Source of the DNA: Ophioderma brevispina
Taxonomy: Eukaryota; Echinodermata; Ophiuroidea; Amphilepidida; Ophiodermatidae
Length of the DNA: 64,000 nt
Reading direction: 5' to 3'
Assembly: GCA_023653785.1 (NCBI GenBank)
Contig: JAMKCH010088323.1
Coordinates: 50,468-114,467, forward strand
A program made the translations under genes and the position numbers. This document shows, in pieces, positions 58,265 to 64,000 of the stretch (positions are counted from its first letter, which is position 1; the number at the start of each line of letters is the position of its first letter). The notes beneath the pieces were generated by a model. It worked only from the letters and a program-made list of their open reading frames with translations. It did no database searches and was not told where the DNA came from.

Positions 58265-59685
58265 TCTTTTAAAAATGCTTTGCTCAAAGCTCTATGTGGT
58301 GAGGGCGATTTTTACAATTTTGTGTACATTTAATTTTTTTTTTTAAAAGTTAGGCGTATCAGTACTTTCTTGACACACAATTGGGTCTCAAAATTTGGAC
58401 CCAAATTAAAAAATAAAAGTGGAAATCAGGACTCTCTAGTATTGACTTCATTGTGTGAAGGTTGTATGCATGTAAAGTAGAAGAGGAGTACAATTGGGTG
58501 GCAGATATAGGCAGTCAAAATAGAATTAATGCTGCCTTAACCCCACAATAATGGCAAAACCGAATTAACCAGAAATCAAGTTCCAACAGGAAGTGTATTG
58601 AGAATAAATTTAAAAAAAAAACAATCAAAAAGTCTACTAAAATCTAAGGACTGGAACATATATTTTTAAGGGGGTAAGTTATACGGGGGGTCAAAATATG
58701 AAACGTATCAAAACGACGTCGAAAAGTATGCCAACGTGTTCGTGACATTTTCCAGCAGGATTAAAAAATAAGGTATAGTTGCCATATCTGCCGGTTGTAG
58801 TTCAATAGTTATGAGGTCAAAAAAGTAGGTTCAAGGTCACAATGGGGGTAAAATGTTCAGATAGTATCCGTTGTTATTTAAATGGTTGTAAATTGTTCGT
58901 CTAATGGTACAGGAACCTGAAAATATACTGGTTGAACCATCTATAATATTTGTTGCATTAATGGAACGCAAAATGTGACGGGGGGACGACAGGGTCGATG
59001 GGAGGTCACTAGTCAAGCTCTGTAATTCTTATATAGAAAGTTCAAACAAAGAATATATTTACATTGACTCTATCTAGTGGGACAATTTACAGTTTACAAC
59101 CAGTCCGATCAAAATCGGACCATTCTATTAATTTTACCCCAGGATGACCTTGAACTGTTATGAGCCCATTGTACTAAAACGTAACTCGTAGATAGGGCAA
59201 ACTCTACCTTTTTTTTAAACCTTAGGAGTAGCCCAACATGGTACAATCATTTTAAAAATTCAATTCGACGAACAATTCTAATTTTTTACCCCGTTACAAT
59301 CGTTGGCCCACCCCTTATTTCTACATGTTCCACTAATGTTGATTTTGGTAGACTTTTAATATATTATTTTTGGACTATTTCCGAGTAATATTAACCACCA
59401 AATTATTTCGTTTGCAATTTTTGTGGGGTCAAATCATACAATGATTGGACTAATATTGTATATTTTCCAAAAACACCATGGAAAGCTAATTAAAAAAAAA
59501 GCATAGTCATAGCTTGTTTTGTAAAAAAAAATGACACAGCACATAGCTTTTTAGCCAAAACGAAGCTGAGACAAAATTTCCTTTTTTCTTTCTTGGTCTT
59601 AGTATTTGTATGACTGAAACAAACTTGTTACATTAAATAAGAAAATATATACCTCAAAAGTTTCATCAAAGGCAGCAGTAAGTTA
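58265..59685. other. Stretch without recognised genes
   Basis: AT-rich; includes a pair of mirrored blocks near 58800-58870 and 59125-59170 (GTTCAAGGTCACAATGGGG / CCCAGGATGACCTTGAAC), suggesting another decayed foldback element. No exon is supported. Confidence 0.35.
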
Positions 59686-59689
59686 GTTG

Positions 59690-60050
59690 TTAAACCAAAG
59701 TTTTAAATCCGGTTTTGTCCCCGCTAATGGGGGTGGAGGATACACCTCACACTTATGGGAAGCAAAAGATAATTGACCGGAGCCTTCCTGAGTCAATCCA
59801 CAGTTTTCGGCGGTGGCCTAGCCTTTGGGCAACCAATGCCCACCATGCAAGGCATCTGTGCTGGTGGCCGCCATTTGTTCTCCAGAGCTGACGCATTAGA
59901 CAGGCAGATCTCTTTTTTTATTCTACCAGGGTAACCAGCTCCCCTCTCATAGAATTTCTTAGAAACCTGATGGGCGTGACGGTTTAGCTGCCGCCAACGT
60001 CGGCCCCTGGACCTGTTCTGGTTACCATGATACCAGTAGCAGGCCCCCTA
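59690..60050. repeat. Dispersed repeat, copy 3 of the CCAAAGTTTTAAAT family
   Basis: Same ordered blocks as 8310-8640, including GAAGCAAAAGATAATTGACC, CTCCAGAGCTGA, TTCTACCAGGGTAACC and CCAGTAGCAGGCCC. About 360 bp. Confidence 0.75.
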
Positions 60051-60570
60051 AAAAGTTTGTTGTTTGGTTTTGGAAATTAGACAAACTACTTCTTTTGGTC
60101 AACCAATTAATTTTTATATAGTAACTTTTCTAGATCCACATCAAAAATTTGGAATATTGGTGCAAAACTTTATCCAGCTGGGTTTTGAGGTAAAGGCCCA
60201 TTCTATCAAGATGAAAACTTATCTTAAAATCAGGCCATCCCCCTTTAATTTCACAGAACATGTACACAGCCAATCTTTGCAAATATGATTACACATAGAG
60301 CCTCAAATATTAATTACAAGATGTTTAAACAGATAGTGGCAAGCATTAGGCATGTACATTTTATTGCAAGTTTCATGACAGCTCCCACTTTTCTAACCAA
60401 GTTTTTATCGCTGATTGCTCAGACCTGATATAACATGATCACATCCCTCTGAATAACCAATCAAATAACCTGTAAGCACCATAAGCTTTTCTTATCTTAC
60501 CAGTTTCTGATTGGCTAATTACACTATATCCCTAGAGTAGCAACAATTAATGGCTGGTATACTCCATTTA

Positions 60571-60743
60571 CCTTCTTCGAGTCAGTGACGTAAACAGTGT
60601 TTACGTTCAGATAGCTGTATTGCGTGTATATTTGCGTACCGCCTTTGTACGTGCGTGTGCGTACGCTAGTGCTTTGAATCAATGCTCGTGATTTAATGTT
60701 GCGTCTACTCCATTTCACACTGACGTCACTGACTCGAGGATGG
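60571..60743. mobile_element. MITE with TCGAGTCAGTGACG ends (unexpanded member)
   Basis: CTTCTTCGAGTCAGTGACGT at the left, ACGTCACTGACTCGAGGATG at the right. The CpG-containing interior on the minus strand reads ACATTAAATCACGAGC, ATTGATTCAAAGC and CAAAGGCGGTACGC once each, the same blocks that are tandemly repeated at 22013-22462. The 64-codon open frame here is a repeat translation. Confidence 0.85.
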
Positions 60744-60839
60744 TAGTCCTCAGAGGGTTAAAATATTTTAAGTGTCGTGCTGAGCAAGCTCATGCGCGGA
60801 GTGCCCATCTCTCTTTCCTTAGCGTTTGGGCCAGACTCT

Positions 60840-61049
60840 GTATTATTTTTGCTGTGGGGGGGGTTCGCCCCTCCTCCCACCTTCCCAACACTGAATAATG
60901 CTGGTACCCATTTATACACCTGGGAGGAGAGGAGTAATTGAGGTAAAGCGCCTTACTCAAGGGCACAACACGTTGGCCGCAGTGAGGCTTGAACCCGTGA
61001 CCTTTGGAGTGTGGGGTGAGCGCTCAATCCACTGGACCACACATGGCCC
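60840..61049 (-). mobile_element. tRNA-derived SINE with V-SINE-like central domain
   Basis: On the minus strand the head reads GTGGTCCAGTGGATTGAGCG (A box) and later GGGTTCAAGCCTC (B box, about 60984-60996), followed by TGCCCTTGAGTAAGGCGCTT and a CCCAGGTGTATAAATGGGTA block. The CCTTGAG-AAGGC-CTT motif is the kind of conserved centre I associate with V-SINEs. The tail is not clear. Head mutations make it unlikely to be transcribed as a tRNA. Confidence 0.8.
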
Positions 61050-61054
61050 AGTTT

Positions 61055-62065
61055 TAACTTTTACAAATATGTAGTTGGTGTAGTGTTTAAACCAACTGGG
61101 AAAACATGTCGGATGTTAATTTAGTATTCTGGCACCACTTAAAATTCGGCACCTTTAACATGCGTTACTTCCGTTAACGTTTGCTGTTCGGAGCCTGTGG
61201 CAGAATACTAAATTCTTTCCAAAATGTCACCTGTGACATAGTTTGATTCTCAGTTTCCAGCCATTTTTAAGTCTTGTTCCTGATTTTTCATCAAATTCCA
61301 GGTGATTTTTTACCTCCTAGATCCAGAGATTTGTCTTGATACCACTTTTACTTACTTCTGTAGCCAGTGCACATACACATTGAACATAAAAACACCTGTG
61401 TGAACTCCTAATTATTAGGACAAATATAAGGTTTTTCCAGATGTTTTAAAATCTGGAACCTGAAATTTAGAAAGCACCGTCTCTGTTTTCCAAGTTAAGA
61501 CCTTGAAATATTCAACTCAGGAAGTTTACTTCCTTGTCAAACTACACAATCATGGCTCAAAGAAAAAATGATCTCTGCCTAAATGCAACCTTACTGGCAT
61601 GGTAAAGGTTAAATACATGCCTTTTTTACCACAATCAAGCCTGGTAAAACTTGTATGCCATATTGGTGAGCATTTTTTAGCCGATTTGGTAGTGGATTTT
61701 CACTTTTCTTAATCTAACATAAAATGATTAAGAATAAATGGTGCAATAAGATTCTGACCAGCAATCTATCTTCTGTAGTCTCAATCTACTACAGTACTAG
61801 TATGCTATAAAAGCCAATCTGACAAAAAGGCAAAGTTTTGTGTTACTACGGAATAAAGCTCTCATATACACGACTATACAAATATGAATCCGCTGTGTAT
61901 ATAGCCTCTAGGTTATAGTTACCAGAGCAGCCAATTATACAGACACTGCCTATGGGAATAGTACTATGAATTACCAATAAAGATAGCATTAGGAGGGAAA
62001 ATATAATGAAAGTAAGAAATAATTAGTTTTGGGGTCCATTTGGGGAGGGTCACTTTAAACAGCAA
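61055..62065. other. Stretch without recognised genes
   Basis: A short mirrored pair, GGCACCACTTAAAATTCGGC near 61130 and GTTCGGAGCCTGTGGCAGAA near 61185, may mark a decayed element. No coding exon with splice support was seen. Confidence 0.35.
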
Positions 62066-62069
62066 TGTT

Positions 62070-62500
62070 AATAGACTATTTGCACGATCCCTATAATGCA
62101 TCTCGTATAGTGCCCATTTCCATCCGGGAACGTGTACCAGAGTTTTTTTCTGTTATTTGTTTCGCGTCGCCGGACAGTGCCAAAAACTACAATACAAATT
62201 ACATGTTCATGTGAGTTAATCTTCATAAATGTAGAAGATTAATATAGGAACAAAAAAACAACCGAGGCAATGGTGTTGAAATTAACGACAAAGGTGGCTT
62301 TTCGATCGTAACCGTGCCCTAATTGTCACCTCCGTATTATTACACAACATTTACAGTTCGGCTGTGCAACGTCACAGATAAAGTAAGTTTTACGCTCTCT
62401 TAACCATGTTAAGAGCTTAACTCAATACTTGAGGCTGGTAGAAATTCTCGGATGGAAATGGGCACGGGATGCATTATGGGGATTTCGCAAGTCATCTATT
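62070..62500. mobile_element. MITE with AATAGAC...GTCTATT-type inverted ends, copy 2
   Basis: The left AATAGACTATTTGCACGATC and following ATAATGCATCTCG...GCCCATTTCCATCC are mirrored over about 60 bp at the right (GGATGGAAATGGGCACGGGA, TGCATTATGGGGATTT, CATCTATT). 431 bp, twice the length of copy 1 at 3152-3349. It ends about 90 bp beyond the stop codon of the minus-strand TLC gene. Confidence 0.85.
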
Positions 62501-62550
62501 GAAACCTTAGTTTTAAACCGTTTCTCCACCTTTGTTAGCTGTAAAAATCT

Positions 62551-62558
62551 TGTTTATT
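62551..62558 (-). terminator. Candidate polyadenylation signal of the TLC-domain gene
   Basis: TTTATT on the plus strand (AATAAA on minus) lies about 30 bases past the stop codon. This would make a very short 3' UTR. It is the only such signal between the stop codon and the MITE at 62070-62500. Confidence 0.4.
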
Positions 62559-62587
62559 TACATGTAAATATTGAACTACTAGACAGT

Positions 62588-63228
62588 CTACTGGGCACTG
62601 GGAACTCCATTGTGTTGAACATTCTTGACGGCTGAACGAGATGTCATATGTCCATTTGTACAACATGTTGAACTTTCACCTCCCAAATCTTCTACCATTT
62701 TGTTGCCATTTATTAGGGTGGCCATCTTGGCTTTTCTCTTTTTCCTCCATGCTAGGAACATCTTCTTGTATTTATGCACAGCAAACTGGAAACTGTTCAC
62801 CATAAACACCCAACTAACAATATACAACCCAACAGCACCAACTTTGAATTCCCATCGCGGCCGCGGATGAGTGAGCTCGCAGTACAAGAAATATGACCCA
62901 ATGCAAGCACGACACACAAAGAAGGTCGCCATAAATAGAAAATCATTGATTTCGTAAATGTACGATTCTTTCCACCCGCTCTCCTTCATAAAATAGCGCA
63001 GCTGAAGCATCGGATTGCTCATTTCGCTGCCAAATATAGTTGCACCAACTTCAGTCCCAGACACACCAAAACCAAGCGCCATCAGGAGCATGCCAATTGA
63101 CAAGATGTGATGGATCAACATGGTGGCGCTTTCACTGTCAAAGTACCAAACACACCAACCAAAGTCAAAGAAGAAGTACCCTAGACATATTATGATTGTC
63201 AGTGTCTCGTGGATAGTTGATTTGCCAC
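62588..63228 (-). CDS. TLC-domain multi-pass membrane protein (TLCD5/TMEM136-like), last exon
   Basis: TLC-domain proteins are multi-pass membrane proteins; several TLCD members influence membrane lipid composition, while this subfamily's role is poorly known. The exon begins after TCTTGTTTATCAATACAG in phase 1 and encodes about 212 residues to TAG. Seen in order: a hydrophobic helix ending CLGYFFFDFGWCVWYFDSES, MLIHHILSIGMLLMALGFG with the paired histidines typical of TLC domains, SGTEVGATIFGSEMSNPMLQ with LRYFMKESGW, a helix with FLFMATFFVCRACIGSYFLY, and a last helix VGLYIVSWVFMVNSFQFAVH. A basic cytosolic tail (KKMFLAWRKKRKAK) and a polar C-terminus follow. SGTEV, GSE-NP-LQ-R and the final helix match TMEM136 as I recall it. 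Earlier exons, with the N-terminal helices, lie beyond the window edge. The frame is intact. Confidence 0.92.
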
Positions 63229-63397
63229 CTGTATTGATAAACAAGACAACAATTTCAGTTACAAGGCAAGACATAATCATCTTTTAGGGTTCTAAACCAA
63301 TTGGTGCATATAATATTTTGCTCATAGTGTGTCATCCAACAGCACAGCATTAAATAAGGCAGGATTCTGCACTTTCACCATTGATTTGTGCAATTAG

Positions 63398-63835
63398 AAA
63401 GTTTGATGAGTGAGATGTTGTACATGTATGCTGATGACTTGGTTTTAATCAGGGATGTACGGGCCTGAAGAGAAAAGCCTGAACAGCCTGAAAAGTGCAT
63501 GAATTTAGGCTAAAAGCCTCCAAAATGCACTGAAAATAAATAAAATTGCAGAAATTTTTGAGTAACTGAAGGCCTGAATTCAGGCTATAGCCTGAAAACT
63601 TACATCCCTGTTTAATGTGTGAGACAATGGAGGGAGGGAGAAATTTTGGAAATGGAAGGCGGCTTTTGAGAGTAAGGGTCTGAAGGTAAACCTTGGGAAG
63701 ACAAAAGTGCTGGTGAGTGGGGTGGAGAGGGAGGTGGTAGTGAGTAGGTAGACCCATGTGGCGTGTGTGGGAAGAGGGTAAAAGCAAATTCAGTGTGGTG
63801 TGAGAAAAGTGGGAAATGGATCCACTTGCGTCATC
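63398..63835 (+). mobile_element. LINE reverse transcriptase tail with zinc-knuckle, split by a MITE
   Basis: MLYMYADDLVL (63412-63449) is the RT motif C region. After the MITE at 63450-63610 the frame resumes with CETMEG, shifts, continues WKWKAAFESKGLKVNLGKTK and VLVSG, hits a stop, shifts again and gives DPCGVCGKRVKANSVWCEKS and GKWIH, a Cys-rich motif found at the C-terminus of some LINE polyproteins. Two frameshifts and a stop make it non-functional. Confidence 0.85.
63450..63610. mobile_element. CAGGGATGTA...TACATCCCTG MITE
   Basis: CAGGGATGTA at the left and TACATCCCTG at the right are exact inverted repeats; the inner sequence is full of GCCTGAA/TTCAGGC. TTTAAT flanks both sides, and removing the element rejoins the reading YADDLVLMCETMEG, so this is a precise insertion. 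Confidence 0.9.
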
Positions 63836-63854
63836 CCCCTGGCAAGATGGCAGT

Positions 63855-63910
63855 CTGGAACATGACCTCAGATGACCTCTGACCTTGGTCCATGACCTTT
63901 GACATTACCC
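63855..63910. repeat. Clustered TGACCTTTGACC-like motifs
   Basis: TGACCTCAGATGACCTCTGA, CCTTGGTCCATGACCTTTGA: several TGACCT half-sites in 50 bp, similar in style to 37489-37682. Could bind nuclear receptors, or be repeat sequence only. Confidence 0.5.
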
Positions 63911-64000
63911 ACACATTAAAAAAAAAACCCTATTGCACCTCAACCCCAAGTCTGGTGTAAATCGGACTTAAACTTTTTGAAGGAGACATGAAAAACTAAA

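Noticed and set aside
62625..62870. 81-codon plus-strand frame opposite the TLC-domain exon
   Set aside because: Antisense shadow of an intact coding exon.

Overview
This is a repeat-dense, AT-rich piece of an animal nuclear genome. Evidence: spliced genes with GT/AG introns, several non-LTR retrotransposon (LINE) fragments with (GATT)n or A-rich tails, a tRNA-derived SINE with a V-SINE-like body, many MITEs with terminal inverted repeats (TIRs), and a replacement-type histone H2A.X ending in SQEY. The style of repeats suggests a marine invertebrate, probably a deuterostome (echinoderm or hemichordate-like), but the species cannot be fixed from sequence alone. There are no bacterial operons, CRISPR arrays or phage genes.

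Layout. (1) 1-8.05 kb: four plus-strand exons of an angiomotin (AMOT) family gene, a Hippo/YAP and junction scaffold, covering the C-terminal part of its coiled coil. The start lies upstream of the window and the conserved segment expected next was not found. (2) 10.03-15.33 kb: a second copy of 4.96-10.0 kb. Its first 1,078 bases are identical, then it becomes abruptly rich in small indels. This looks like an uncollapsed or gap-filled assembly duplication, and its copies of AMOT exons are broken. (3) 15.7-29 kb: LINE and MITE remains, minisatellites, and three small plus-strand exons (19.5, 25.1, 26.85 kb) whose reading phases chain to a stop codon; the gene is not recognised. (4) 27.7-39 kb: four copies of a palindromic MITE, one split by a 2.15-kb dead LINE, plus a tandem palindrome duplication near 30-31 kb. 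(5) 40.4-46.8 kb: a split histone H2A.X gene on the plus strand. Exon 1 is frame-disrupted and exon 2 is intact. The upstream promoter region and an adjacent poly-G-capped element are duplicated in inverted orientation inside the 5.2-kb intron. (6) 47-52.7 kb: MITEs and a LINE relic. (7) 52.7-57.9 kb: a block where no repeat family was recognised, possibly a long 3' UTR of a minus-strand gene. (8) 58-62.5 kb: repeats, including the V-SINE-like SINE. (9) 62.6-63.23 kb: the last exon of a minus-strand TLC-domain membrane protein resembling TLCD5/TMEM136, followed by a plus-strand LINE tail split by a MITE.

The genes have unrelated functions and do not form a pathway. The main structural interest is the inverted H2A.X promoter duplication, the likely false 5-kb duplication, and a MITE whose interior has expanded into a minisatellite. 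Most open frames of 60-130 codons here are translations of repeats and are not annotated.
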